Shown here: positions 8,518-16,986 of the stretch, piece after piece | Numbering within the stretch: the stretch's first letter is position 1 | Layout of the letters: each line of letters begins with the position of its first letter | DNA from: CAVVEQ01 sp963802095 | Lineage (GTDB): Bacteria; Chloroflexota; Anaerolineae; Anaerolineales; Anaerolineaceae | NCBI GenBank assembly: GCA_963802095.1 | Contig: CAWDHI010000001.1 | Coordinates: 695,588-759,587 of the forward strand | DNA: 64,000 bases | Direction: 5' to 3' | Made by a program: the position numbers and the translations under genes | The notes under the pieces: model-generated | Database searches by the model: none | The model's input: only the letters and a program-made list of their open reading frames with translations | What the model was told of the DNA's origin: nothing

Positions 8518-9963
8518 ATGACCGCAACTTCAAACAATCAAATTGAAATTACGACAGAGCGGAAGAAATTAAAAAGGGAGCTCACACTGCTCCCCTTATT
8601 TGGGTTGATTTATTTCACGGTGTGCGGCGGAGCATTTGGAGCCGAACCGATCATCGGCTGGTCCGGACCTGGAATGGCCATGCTCCTCCTAATTCTCACC
8701 CCGATCTTATTCAGTATTCCGATTATGCTTATGGTCAGGGAACTGCAATCCATGATGCCTGTGGAAGGCGGTTATTACCACTGGATCAAGCAGGGTCTTG
8801 GTGGATTCGCCGGTTTCATGTCGGGTTGGCTGATGTGGGTGGTTTCCTGGCTGGATGTTTCGATCTACCCGGTCTGGGCTACTTATTATCTCGGATTCCT
8901 GTTCCCGGCACTTAGTGAAGGAACAACTATCGGCGGGGTATATCTGTCTGCGGGTCTTCTTCAATTCCTGACCGCAGCTTTATTAATTTGGTCAATCTCC
9001 CTGCTCCAAATTCGAGGGAGCCGCTTATCAGGTTTGACTTCCACCTGGATAGGCCTGGTGATGATCACCCCCCTGATAATCATGTCAATTATCGGTATTT
9101 TTTCTTGGATAAAAAGCGGCACCACTGTTGCACTGCCGTTTACTCCACCCGATACAACTATCGTTGCAGCGCTTAGCACAGGGTTGTTTGTTGCCATGTG
9201 GAACTATATGGGTTGGGAGCTGCCCGCCGCGGCGGGGGATGAGATCGTCAATCCGAAGAAAACATACCCGCGAGCAATGGCGCTTGTGTTGGTGGCTGCC
9301 ATTCTCACCTACGCCCTTCCCACGCTAGCCGGGCTTTATGGTGGTGCAGGGGAGAATGGGCGGTACCAAATGTGGGGGATTGAAGAATACGCAGACGGAG
9401 AGGGCATTGGTCCTGTCCTTGCGGATTACGGGATCACTGATGAGCAGATTGCGGAGTGGGGCGTCAACCCGGAAGCCTCATCTGGTTGGGAGTTTCCTGA
9501 TATTGCGAGAGTAATCGGTGAAAAAGTTGCAGGAGTAGGAAGCCCATTGGCGAATGGCTTGGGCTTAATCGTTATGATCGCGGCCGTCCTTTCGATGATC
9601 GGTTTATTTATCGGGAACAGTTTGGGGGGTTCCCGTGTCCCCTTTGCCCTGGCAGAGGATGGGATGTTTCCGAAATGGTTCGTTAAAGTACACCCGAAAT
9701 ATGGAACCCCCTGGATCGCGATCATTTTCGTCGGGGTGATTTTCACGATATTCGCCACGAACGCGTTTGCTTTCCTCGTCGTAGCGGATGTTTTTCTGCA
9801 ATCGGTTGTGATCGTCCTGGAATTCATAGCCCTCTGGCGGCTTCGAAAATTAAGATCCCACCATGCCGCGGTCTCGGATCCCTGGAGGAACCTTTGGTCT
9901 CTTACTATGCACTCTCGCTCCATTTTTGGTTATTGGGTTGGCGGTTTACAGCCAGTTTGCTGA
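8518..9963 (+). CDS. APC family amino acid/polyamine permease, main part (frameshift near its 3' end)
   Basis: An APC-superfamily transporter with about eleven hydrophobic helices. The consensus start region LLPLFGLIYFTVCGGAFGAE and the segment MWNYMGWELPAAAGDEI are typical of amino acid and polyamine permeases. The ATG at 8518 follows a GGAG (8506-8509). From about residue 447 the frame leaves the family pattern and ends at 9963. The true last 80 residues are encoded in the next frame (9863-10099). The break is explained by one extra C in CCC at 9857-9859. Either an assembly error or a real mutation is possible. Its place between the saccharopine-dehydrogenase-like gene and patA suggests amine or amino acid uptake. 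Confidence 0.85.
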   Translation: MTATSNNQIEITTERKKLKRELTLLPLFGLIYFTVCGGAFGAEPIIGWSGPGMAMLLLILTPILFSIPIMLMVRELQSMMPVEGGYYHWIKQGLGGFAGFMSGWLMWVVSWLDVSIYPVWATYYLGFLFPALSEGTTIGGVYLSAGLLQFLTAALLIWSISLLQIRGSRLSGLTSTWIGLVMITPLIIMSIIGIFSWIKSGTTVALPFTPPDTTIVAALSTGLFVAMWNYMGWELPAAAGDEIVNPKKTYPRAMALVLVAAILTYALPTLAGLYGGAGENGRYQMWGIEEYADGEGIGPVLADYGITDEQIAEWGVNPEASSGWEFPDIARVIGEKVAGVGSPLANGLGLIVMIAAVLSMIGLFIGNSLGGSRVPFALAEDGMFPKWFVKVHPKYGTPWIAIIFVGVIFTIFATNAFAFLVVADVFLQSVVIVLEFIALWRLRKLRSHHAAVSDPWRNLWSLTMHSRSIFGYWVGGLQPVC

Positions 9964-10099
9964 GGAAGGTTTGTCTTCGCTGGGTTGGGCGTTGGCCCTC
10001 GCAGCCATCGGCCTTATCCTCTACTTCCCCTTTATGAAAAGGTACAAACCCGGGGTTCCAGATGTCAATCCGTATGAAGCACCATCCGAGGAATCCTGA
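9863..10099 (+). pseudogene. C-terminal part of the APC permease, out of frame
   Basis: This frame continues the permease: PRSRIPGG is the usual loop after the WRLR region of APC transporters, followed by two more membrane helices and a hydrophilic tail ending in APSEES. It is not an independent gene: the segment is in frame +1 relative to the upstream part and lacks its own ribosome site. Reading 8518-10099 with one base removed near 9858 gives a protein of about 526 residues, normal for the family. Confidence 0.8.
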
Positions 10100-10136
10100 G
10101 TTGTGTTATCAGTAATTATGTATTGCATATATGGAA

Positions 10137-10164
10137 ACAAGGCTCTCCATTCAGAGAGCCTTGT
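10137..10164 (+). terminator. Hairpin after the permease
   Basis: An 11-bp perfect stem (ACAAGGCTCTC and its complement) with a 6-nt loop lies 37 nt after the permease end. No T-run follows, so it may be a weak terminator or an mRNA-stabilising hairpin. Confidence 0.6.
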
Positions 10165-10212
10165 CAGCTTCTGTAATGCCGCAATTATTGGTAATTTGGG
10201 TCTTTATATCAC

Positions 10213-10241
10213 TTGACATTGTATTTACAGTTATCCATAAT
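10213..10241 (+). promoter_or_regulatory. Sigma-70 type promoter upstream of the aminotransferase
   Basis: TTGACA (10213-10218), a 17-nt spacer and CATAAT (10236-10241) form a near-consensus promoter. It predicts a leader of about 120 nt before the aminotransferase ATG at 10370. Confidence 0.65.
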
Positions 10242-10369
10242 ATTCAAGAGACGAGAAAAGATATATTGGTGCTCGTCCCTTATCCCAAATCAAATTTATT
10301 GGTGGATTTCAATAGTCCGGTTACTTTTTGTATGTTCGAAAATACTTTAAGCAACGAGGAGGAATGATT

Positions 10370-11728
10370 ATGCCGCAGAACTTGCAGGACGCTTTATCAT
10401 ATTCCGAGAAATGGTTGAAGATAATCGAAAAGAAGGAGGTGAACCAGGAGGAGGGAAAAGCAATCATAGATGAGAGCAAGAATAATTTTGGGGAATATTT
10501 CAATAGAAACTGGTTGGAATACCGGAAATCGGTGACCGAAGCCGGTGATTGGGCGTGCGTGGAATGGACCGGCCGGGGCGCAATATTCAAGGATGTGCTT
10601 GGACGGGAATATATAGACTGTCTCGGCGGATATGGCATGATGGACCACGGCTGGAGCCACCCCGATGTTGTTGCAGCGGTTGCCGCCCAACTTCAACGGA
10701 CACCCATGCCCAGCCAGGAATTGATCGATCCATTGCGTGGCGTTCTCGCACGCATGATGGCAGATATCACCCCCGGTGATATCAAGTATTCCTTCTTCTG
10801 CGCCAGCGGCACTGAGGCAATTGAAGGCGCGATCAAGCTCGCCAAGATGTACACCCAAAAGGCAGGATTTATCGTTTCCACGAACGCTTTTCACGGAAAG
10901 ACCATGGGATCTCTTTCCATGATGGGCAAATCCGATTACCGCTGTCCGCCAGGTGTTCTTTACGGTGGTCCTGTTTACCATGTCCCCTATGGAGATGCTG
11001 GAGCGGTTGAAAAACAGCTCGAGATCTGTGATAAGGTCGGGATCGGGATCGCAGCCGTCCTCATGGAACCCATCCAGGGAGAAGCCGGTGCGATCGTTCC
11101 TCCCGATGATTTCTGGCCGCGTATCCGCAAAGCGACCAAAGAGCATGGTGTTTTACTCATCGCGGATGAAGTACAAACCGGTCTCGGCCGGACCGGAAAA
11201 TTATGGGGTGTGGACCATTGGGATGTCAAACCCGATATCCTCGCCCTGGCGAAGTCTCTTGGCGGCGGCGTAATGCCCATCAGTACCTTCTGCTCGACTG
11301 AAGAGATCTGGCAGTGCATGATGTATCCCAATCCCTTCATTCACACCACAACCACCGGCGGGGGTGCGTTGGCATGCTCTGCTGCGATCGCGTCCATAAA
11401 CGTGGTATTACGGGATGATTATCCCAAACAGGCCGCAGAAAAGGGCGCCTATATCATGCCCAAGCTCCAGGTGCTGGCGGAAAAATATAGCAATATCTAT
11501 GACTATGTATGCGGGAAAGGACTTCTGATCGGACAGCATTTCAAGACCCCGGAGATCGGGTACCAGGTTGCAGCCGGGTTATTTAAACGGGGAGTTCTGG
11601 TCGCCGGTACGCTGACCAGCGCCCATACCATCCGGATCGAACCACCGATCGTGATCACCTATGAACAAATTGATGCCGTGCTGAACAGGCTTGAGGATAC
11701 GCTGGCTGAAATCAGCAAGACTTTATAA
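10370..11728 (+). CDS. patA: Putrescine aminotransferase-like class III aminotransferase
   Basis: The 452-residue protein matches, from memory, the E. coli putrescine aminotransferase along its length: EYRKSVTEAGDWACVEW, FIDCLGG-type YIDCLGGYG, SQELIDPLR, KYSFFCASGTEA, the PLP lysine in LALAKSLGGGVMP (K295) and the end region VLVAGTLTSAHTIRIEPP. It would transfer the amino group of putrescine or cadaverine to 2-oxoglutarate or pyruvate, giving 4-aminobutanal. I chose ATG 10370 because CGAGGAGG (10355-10362) lies 7 nt before it; ATG 10364 is too close. It probably has its own promoter (10213-10241) and is followed by an SSS symporter. Exact substrate is inferred. Confidence 0.88.
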   Translation: MPQNLQDALSYSEKWLKIIEKKEVNQEEGKAIIDESKNNFGEYFNRNWLEYRKSVTEAGDWACVEWTGRGAIFKDVLGREYIDCLGGYGMMDHGWSHPDVVAAVAAQLQRTPMPSQELIDPLRGVLARMMADITPGDIKYSFFCASGTEAIEGAIKLAKMYTQKAGFIVSTNAFHGKTMGSLSMMGKSDYRCPPGVLYGGPVYHVPYGDAGAVEKQLEICDKVGIGIAAVLMEPIQGEAGAIVPPDDFWPRIRKATKEHGVLLIADEVQTGLGRTGKLWGVDHWDVKPDILALAKSLGGGVMPISTFCSTEEIWQCMMYPNPFIHTTTTGGGALACSAAIASINVVLRDDYPKQAAEKGAYIMPKLQVLAEKYSNIYDYVCGKGLLIGQHFKTPEIGYQVAAGLFKRGVLVAGTLTSAHTIRIEPPIVITYEQIDAVLNRLEDTLAEISKTL

Positions 11729-11770
11729 CCATATAGGAACCATAATTCCACTCAAAAAAGGAGCGAAAAA

Positions 11771-13429
11771 ATGATTCTCGAAGGATATGATTATGCCTGG
11801 TTGGTCGTTCTGTTCATCGTATTGTTCTTCGCTGTCCGAATCGCTGTTGGTATTTGGGCAGGCAGGCAGGTTCAGGACAATGCAGACTACATTGTTGCCG
11901 GTCGCAGGCTGCCAATCCATATGGCAGCTGCCTCGATCATGGCCACCTGGTTTGCTGCAGAGACCCTCATGGGAGCCTCGGAAACCGCCTACGATTATGG
12001 CTTTTCCGGAGTGATTTTCGACCCCTTCGGTGCGGCAGTCTGTTTGTTCATTTCCGGGTTGTTGTTCGTCAGGCTGATGAGGCGGGCAAAATATCTCACC
12101 ATCGTTGATTTCTTCGAGCGGCGTTATAACAAAGTAATGGTCGTATTGACGGTTATCGCTCAAAGCCTGACCTACTTTTCCTGGACTGCGGCGCAGATCG
12201 TAGCAGGAGGAGCCATTGCAACTGCATTGTTCGGGATCGATCCGGTTTGGGGCATGGTGATCGTCATCACAATTGTCGCAGCGTATACGACGATGGGTGG
12301 CATGCTCGCTGATACCATGCTGGATTTCTTCCAGGTATTTCTCACCGCTGGTGGGATCACATTGATCTTCCTGTTCGTTCTTGTGGAGGTCGGTGGCTTC
12401 CCGGGAATGATCGAAGGGGCAGGTTCCACATATGTATCCGAACCCTTCAGGTTGCTGCCTTCGACAACAGAAGGCTACTTGGGTTACACCGGAGCAACTG
12501 GTTGGATGTACTGGCTCGCCGCCTGGATGGCGATTGGCCTGGGATCGGTTGCCACTCAGGACCTGATGCAGCGCTCGATGGCTGCGAGAAACCAGGCGAC
12601 TTCGGTCTATGGTTCCTATGGTGCCGGGGTACTTTACCTGTTCTTTGGGATTATGTCTCCATTGATCGGGATAATGATTTACTCACTCTCTCCTGGGTTG
12701 GAAGATACCAGCTATCTGCTCGTTTCCGCATCCATGACATTCCTTCCACCGCTGCTCACCGCCATCTTTATCGCAGCGCTGGTTTCCGCATTGATGAGCA
12801 CCTCCGATAGCTCACTGCTGGCTGGTGCCTCAGCAGTGACGGAAAATCTTATCCCGCTCATCACTGGTAAAAAGCTGGAAGGAATGAAGGCAGTTTGGGC
12901 AACCCGTACCATGGTGATCGTAAATGCGGTAATAGGCCTTGCCATCGCCCTCTGGGCGCAAACGATTTATGAACTCTCCATCGTTGCCTGGACCTTGCTG
13001 CTTGTTGGTTTGTTTTCCCCATTCGCGTTTGGGATGTATTGGAAAAAATCAAATTCCTGGGGCGCAGTGGCTTCCTTCGTCGGTGGGTTCACGGCATGGA
13101 TCGCAGCGTCGTTATACTTCTTCCAAATCGGTATCGATGGCCAATCCACTGCAGCAGTCTGCGAATACACTGCAGACATGGGTGTTTATAGCGATGCCTG
13201 GTGGTGCGGCTTCTGGGATTCGATCTACATTGGTTCTTTTGTAGCATTTATCACTGGCCTCCTGCTGATGATCATTGTTTCCCTCGTCACGCAGAAGCTC
13301 TCCCCACCAAGAAAGCTGGTGGACTACTACGGCGAACCAATGGATCTCAATTGGAAACTGAACCTTGGTCTCCTTCCCATAAAGGATGCCTTCCGTAAGA
13401 TAACCGATGAAGAGAAGGAAATTACATAA
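11771..13429 (+). CDS. Sodium:solute symporter (SSS family)
   Basis: A 552-residue membrane protein with about thirteen hydrophobic helices. It shows SSS landmarks: YIVAGRRLPIHMAAASIMATW in the first 70 residues (slightly more than the core), YTTMGGMLADTMLDFFQ near residue 175 and ALMSTSDSSLLAGASAVTEN near residue 340, which corresponds to the conserved sodium-site region. AAAGGAGCG lies just before the ATG. The family uses a sodium gradient to import amino acids, polyamines, organic acids or vitamins. The position 42 nt after patA suggests it supplies the aminotransferase substrate. The operon is closed by the hairpin at 13477-13513. Confidence 0.88.
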   Translation: MILEGYDYAWLVVLFIVLFFAVRIAVGIWAGRQVQDNADYIVAGRRLPIHMAAASIMATWFAAETLMGASETAYDYGFSGVIFDPFGAAVCLFISGLLFVRLMRRAKYLTIVDFFERRYNKVMVVLTVIAQSLTYFSWTAAQIVAGGAIATALFGIDPVWGMVIVITIVAAYTTMGGMLADTMLDFFQVFLTAGGITLIFLFVLVEVGGFPGMIEGAGSTYVSEPFRLLPSTTEGYLGYTGATGWMYWLAAWMAIGLGSVATQDLMQRSMAARNQATSVYGSYGAGVLYLFFGIMSPLIGIMIYSLSPGLEDTSYLLVSASMTFLPPLLTAIFIAALVSALMSTSDSSLLAGASAVTENLIPLITGKKLEGMKAVWATRTMVIVNAVIGLAIALWAQTIYELSIVAWTLLLVGLFSPFAFGMYWKKSNSWGAVASFVGGFTAWIAASLYFFQIGIDGQSTAAVCEYTADMGVYSDAWWCGFWDSIYIGSFVAFITGLLLMIIVSLVTQKLSPPRKLVDYYGEPMDLNWKLNLGLLPIKDAFRKITDEEKEIT

Positions 13430-13476
13430 TTTCCATTTTCTCGATCACCTTATCATGATGAAGTGATAATATAATT

Positions 13477-13513
13477 TGAGAGGTGTCCAAAAACCGTAAA
13501 TGGACACCTCTCA
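13477..13513 (+). terminator. Intrinsic terminator after the symporter
   Basis: A 13-bp perfect stem (TGAGAGGTGTCCA and its complement) with an 11-nt loop, followed by a moderately T-rich tract, 48 nt after the symporter stop. Confidence 0.75.
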
Positions 13514-13554
13514 TTATTGTGGTTTAGTTCTGATTTTTTAATCTAAGGATCTAC

Positions 13555-14064
13555 ATGGCTGAAATCAATCTTCCATTCATTTTGATGGTTTTCGGGATCG
13601 CATTCCTGGTTGTTTTCCTGACCCGTAAAGCTATAAGGAAAGTCAACAAGGACAGAGCTGCGAACGCGTCAACCTCCCAAAAACTCAAACCAGCTCCCGA
13701 ACACAAATTGACCGACGACCAGTTCAATAGAATATGGAAGAATTTATCCTATTTGATCCTCCTCGCAGGAGTTGGGAATTTGTACATGGTCTATACGGCT
13801 GTTAATGCTGCTTTGGCTTCCGGGATTGTTTTTTTCTGGGTCGATGCATTCTTCAGCCTCGCTGCAGCAATATCTGCATACTTCCTCTGGAAACTTCGTC
13901 GAAGGATTTGGGTTTTTATTTATTTCGTATGCTGCTTGATCCCGGTTTTCCTTTTTATGTCGTTCAAGGGACCGGGATTCAAAGAAAGTGCACTTATTCA
14001 TCTCTTCCCATTGGTTTTACTGTATTTCGTCCTAAAGCCTGTGTGGAATAACCTGGACGAATGA
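13555..14064 (+). CDS. Conserved-looking membrane protein of unknown function
   Basis: The 169-residue protein has an N-terminal helix (FILMVFGIAFLVVFLT), a basic cytosolic stretch of about 40 residues rich in K/R and polar residues, then four hydrophobic segments. I recognise no family. It is monocistronic between two terminator-like gaps and convergent with the aminotransferase at 14113. The start codon follows a weak site, so the start is less certain than the frame. Confidence 0.6.
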   Translation: MAEINLPFILMVFGIAFLVVFLTRKAIRKVNKDRAANASTSQKLKPAPEHKLTDDQFNRIWKNLSYLILLAGVGNLYMVYTAVNAALASGIVFFWVDAFFSLAAAISAYFLWKLRRRIWVFIYFVCCLIPVFLFMSFKGPGFKESALIHLFPLVLLYFVLKPVWNNLDE

Positions 14065-14112
14065 CCGGGTAAGCCAGGGTTTAGCATGGGAAGGTTAATT
14101 GAATGATTTTTC

Positions 14113-15462
14113 CTAGATTATTTGCATCACCGCCTCCCGGAAAACCCGGGTATGGTAATCAATTTCCTTTTCGGTGATATCCGGGGCGATCAATGCCATG
14201 TTATGGAATGGGGTCATCAGGATCCCACGGTTCAGCGCTGCCAGGTGCATATATCTATCCAGCTCGGAATCCACTGCAGCCTCTGCATCGCCCCCGTTCT
14301 TGGGTAACGAATCGCAGAACCAGTATTCCGATCGGCACCCCAAACGGTTGATCACCCAGGGCAACTGTAATTCATCAATGACTTTCTTGACCTCTTCAGC
14401 AAAGCGGATCGCCAGCGGGATGGTGTGAGCAAATATTTCCGGGTTCAAGGTATTTTCCAGAGTAGCCCGCATGGCTGCCAGCGAAAGCGCATTCCCTGCC
14501 AGCGTACCGCCGATTCCGCCCACATCGGATTCATCCACTTTGATGCTTTTGGAAACCATATCTCCGACTTCTTCTGAGAGACCGTAAACAGCGGCAGGTA
14601 TACCGCTTCCAATGGTTTTTCCTACAGTCAATATATCCGGTTGTAGCCCTGCTTCCCGTGTGTATCCGCCCGGTCCGGCGCACATGGTATGGGTTTCATC
14701 AATGATCAGCAGTGCCCCATATTTCCGGGTAAGTGCTCTCAACGCGTCGTGGTACCCCGGTTCAGGATGAATAATGCCGATATTCGTCATCACCGGTTCT
14801 GCGAGGACACAGGCAACATCCCCGGGAGCCAGTGCCTGTTCGAGAGCCGGAATGTTATTCCAAGGGACAACCCTGGTGGTAATGGCGGGATTCACCTGTG
14901 GACCGATCGCCCCTGGTCTTGGCCCAGGTATTCCATCATTAATGGTGATAAATGATTCATCTACCGAGCCGTGATAGCAGTAATCAAACACCAGGACGTA
15001 GGGCCTTTTTGTGATGTGCCTTGCCAGCCGCAGAACGAATCGGTTGGCATCCGTTGCGGTGAGGGTTGTTTGCCAGTATTTCAATCCAAATCGCCTTTGC
15101 AGCTCCTCCCCCACCCAGATGGCGTCCTCGGTCGGCAGCATGAATGTGATACCCTTATTGAGTTGTTCTGCAATCAATTTCATTGGAATATCAGGCGAAT
15201 GACCCACCATCGCGCCGGTATCTCCCAGGCAAAAATCGATGAATTTTTTTCCATCCGCGCAGGTAAAAGAAGCACCTTTCGCCTCCTTCACAAATAAAGG
15301 AAATCCCCCTGCCCAACGTACCATCCAGTTCATTGGAACGCCGTCTAGCAGGCAGCTTTTCGCTCTTTCATAGAGCTTGTGACACTCCGGGTGCTCATTT
15401 GCAAATCTCGTTATTTCCTGCGCCAGCACCTTATCAAGTTTTATTCGGTCAATTTCTGCCAT
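14113..15462 (-). CDS. Class III aminotransferase, glutamate-1-semialdehyde aminomutase-like
   Basis: This 449-residue PLP enzyme has the class III core: GDTGAMVGHSP near residue 80, LIIDETHT near residue 252 and the PLP lysine in DILTVGKTIGSGIP (K282). The overall pattern is closer to glutamate-1-semialdehyde aminomutase and related transaminases than to GABA aminotransferase. It is not likely to be HemL itself, because the surroundings are catabolic and the N-terminus is extended. It lies downstream of a CoA-acylating aldehyde dehydrogenase and a second aminotransferase on the same strand, with a hairpin at 15504-15536 between them. The amino donor is unknown; a beta- or omega-amino acid is plausible. 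Confidence 0.82.
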   Translation of the reverse strand: MAEIDRIKLDKVLAQEITRFANEHPECHKLYERAKSCLLDGVPMNWMVRWAGGFPLFVKEAKGASFTCADGKKFIDFCLGDTGAMVGHSPDIPMKLIAEQLNKGITFMLPTEDAIWVGEELQRRFGLKYWQTTLTATDANRFVLRLARHITKRPYVLVFDYCYHGSVDESFITINDGIPGPRPGAIGPQVNPAITTRVVPWNNIPALEQALAPGDVACVLAEPVMTNIGIIHPEPGYHDALRALTRKYGALLIIDETHTMCAGPGGYTREAGLQPDILTVGKTIGSGIPAAVYGLSEEVGDMVSKSIKVDESDVGGIGGTLAGNALSLAAMRATLENTLNPEIFAHTIPLAIRFAEEVKKVIDELQLPWVINRLGCRSEYWFCDSLPKNGGDAEAAVDSELDRYMHLAALNRGILMTPFHNMALIAPDITEKEIDYHTRVFREAVMQII

Positions 15463-15503
15463 TTCTACCTCTCTTTCATAGGATGATGGTTATTTATTGT
15501 CAA

Positions 15504-15536
15504 AAGCCGCGAAAGATACTTTTCTTTACGCGGCTT
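15504..15536 (-). terminator. Hairpin between the aldehyde dehydrogenase and the aminotransferase
   Basis: AAGCCGCG and CGCGGCTT form an 8-bp stem that can extend by four further pairs. On the minus strand it ends in a short T run. It lies 21-53 nt after the aldehyde dehydrogenase stop and could terminate or attenuate transcription into the next gene. Confidence 0.65.
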
Positions 15537-15556
15537 ATATTTTCCTGTGTGGGTTT

Positions 15557-16942
15557 TTATTTCCCGAATTTTTTAAAGTGCGGAGCGAACAATTCTTCCG
15601 GATCGGGGATCACCGCGGGGATTGGGAATGAAACCCACGTGGTGTTGAGGAAGTGCTTCCAGCCAACATTTTCGGTGGTGATATTCCCGCCCCAGGTTCC
15701 ACATCCCAGGGTCATGGTGAATGCCATCCCGTTCGTCCAGTCACCGCTGTTGCCGTAACTTTGAGGCTGGCGAACCATCATGCGACTCACCTTGGCTTTT
15801 GTGGCAAGCTCCATAATATGTTCGTCGTTCGTTGAGTGGATCCCGCAGGAGTGCCCATACCCGCTGAAAGCGGTGATGTCGATGACCATCTGGACTGCTT
15901 TGCTGAAATCCTGGTATTTCCATAAGGTCACGACGGGAGAAAGCTTTTCTGCCGAGAACATATCTTCCGGGCCAATATGCTCGCCGAGCACCATCAGGAA
16001 TTTGGTATCTTCAGGGATGGTGATCCCTGCTTCAGAAGCGATGACTTTTACGCTCTTGGCAACGATCTTTCCACTCAGGTGGCTTCCATCCGGCCACATG
16101 GCAGCTTTTAATTTCGCCCGGTCCTCCCCGGTTACCAGGTATCCGCCATTCTTCTTCAACCCTGCCAGTAGAGGCTCAAATACGGATTCATTAATGATGA
16201 TGTTGTTTTCAGCAGAGCAGGAGGTTGCGTTATCAAAGGTTTTTCCTTTGAAGATCTTCAAAGCAGCATCATCCAGATCGGCGGTTTCATCCACGATCAC
16301 AGTTGCATTCCCCGCCCCCACCCCATAGGCCGGTTTTCCACTGCTGTAGGCAACCTTGACAACCCCAGCTCCTCCGGTGGCAAGCACAAGGTCTACCATC
16401 GACATCAGTTCCTGGGAGAGTTCCATGGTTGGCTCTTTGATGTTTTGGATCAAATCCTCGGGTGCACCAACCTTTTTCAGACCCTTGCGCATTTCGCTGC
16501 AAATGTAATCGCATGTATTTTTTGCCTTGGGATGCGGTGCGAAGATCACCGCGTTTCTGGTTTTTAATATAGGCAGACCGTTGCAAGGCATGGTGGATGA
16601 AGAATTCGTCATGGGGGTGATCGCGCCAATAACACCGACAGGTTTGGCAATCTTTACCAGTCCCTTGGCTTTATCCTCTTCAATCACGCCAACTGTTTTA
16701 ACCCCCTGCAGGTCGCGGACAACCCCCAGTGTTTTTTTCTGATGTTTGATCACTTTATCTTCATAGACGCCCAGACCTGTCTCATCCACCGCGAGCCGGG
16801 CACTTTTTTCGGCTGTCTCCCGCTTGTAAGCTTCCCACCCGACAGCCAGGACCATTTCATCCACTTTCTCCTGCGGCCAGAATTCGACCACTTTTTGGGC
16901 AGCATGCGCCCGTTCCAGTATTTCCTTCAGATTTTCAGTCAT
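15557..16942 (-). CDS. CoA-acylating aldehyde dehydrogenase (sulfoacetaldehyde / succinate-semialdehyde dehydrogenase type)
   Basis: This 461-residue member of the aldehyde dehydrogenase superfamily belongs to the CoA-acylating branch: PVGVIGAITPMTNSSSTMPCN replaces the usual non-acylating motif, and the catalytic cysteine is in FDNATSCSAEN (C242). The tail TTWVSFPIP...DPEELF resembles, from memory, SauS-type sulfoacetaldehyde and SucD-type succinate semialdehyde dehydrogenases. It would turn a semialdehyde plus CoA and NAD(P)+ into an acyl-CoA. I start at ATG 16942 because GGAGAG sits 8 nt before it; ATG 16948 overlaps that site. It lies 44 nt after the 16987 aminotransferase gene, whose product aldehyde is the likely substrate. 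The acyl-CoA could feed the CoA ligase at 44.3 kb. Confidence 0.85.
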   Translation of the reverse strand: MTENLKEILERAHAAQKVVEFWPQEKVDEMVLAVGWEAYKRETAEKSARLAVDETGLGVYEDKVIKHQKKTLGVVRDLQGVKTVGVIEEDKAKGLVKIAKPVGVIGAITPMTNSSSTMPCNGLPILKTRNAVIFAPHPKAKNTCDYICSEMRKGLKKVGAPEDLIQNIKEPTMELSQELMSMVDLVLATGGAGVVKVAYSSGKPAYGVGAGNATVIVDETADLDDAALKIFKGKTFDNATSCSAENNIIINESVFEPLLAGLKKNGGYLVTGEDRAKLKAAMWPDGSHLSGKIVAKSVKVIASEAGITIPEDTKFLMVLGEHIGPEDMFSAEKLSPVVTLWKYQDFSKAVQMVIDITAFSGYGHSCGIHSTNDEHIMELATKAKVSRMMVRQPQSYGNSGDWTNGMAFTMTLGCGTWGGNITTENVGWKHFLNTTWVSFPIPAVIPDPEELFAPHFKKFGK

Positions 16943-16986
16943 TTTCATCTCTCCGTAGTGATTTTTGGTAAATAAAATTCTATCAT

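Noticed and set aside
14113..15462. HemL (glutamate-1-semialdehyde aminomutase) for haem synthesis
   Set aside because: Although the fold matches, there are no haem genes nearby and the neighbours are catabolic aminotransferases and dehydrogenases.
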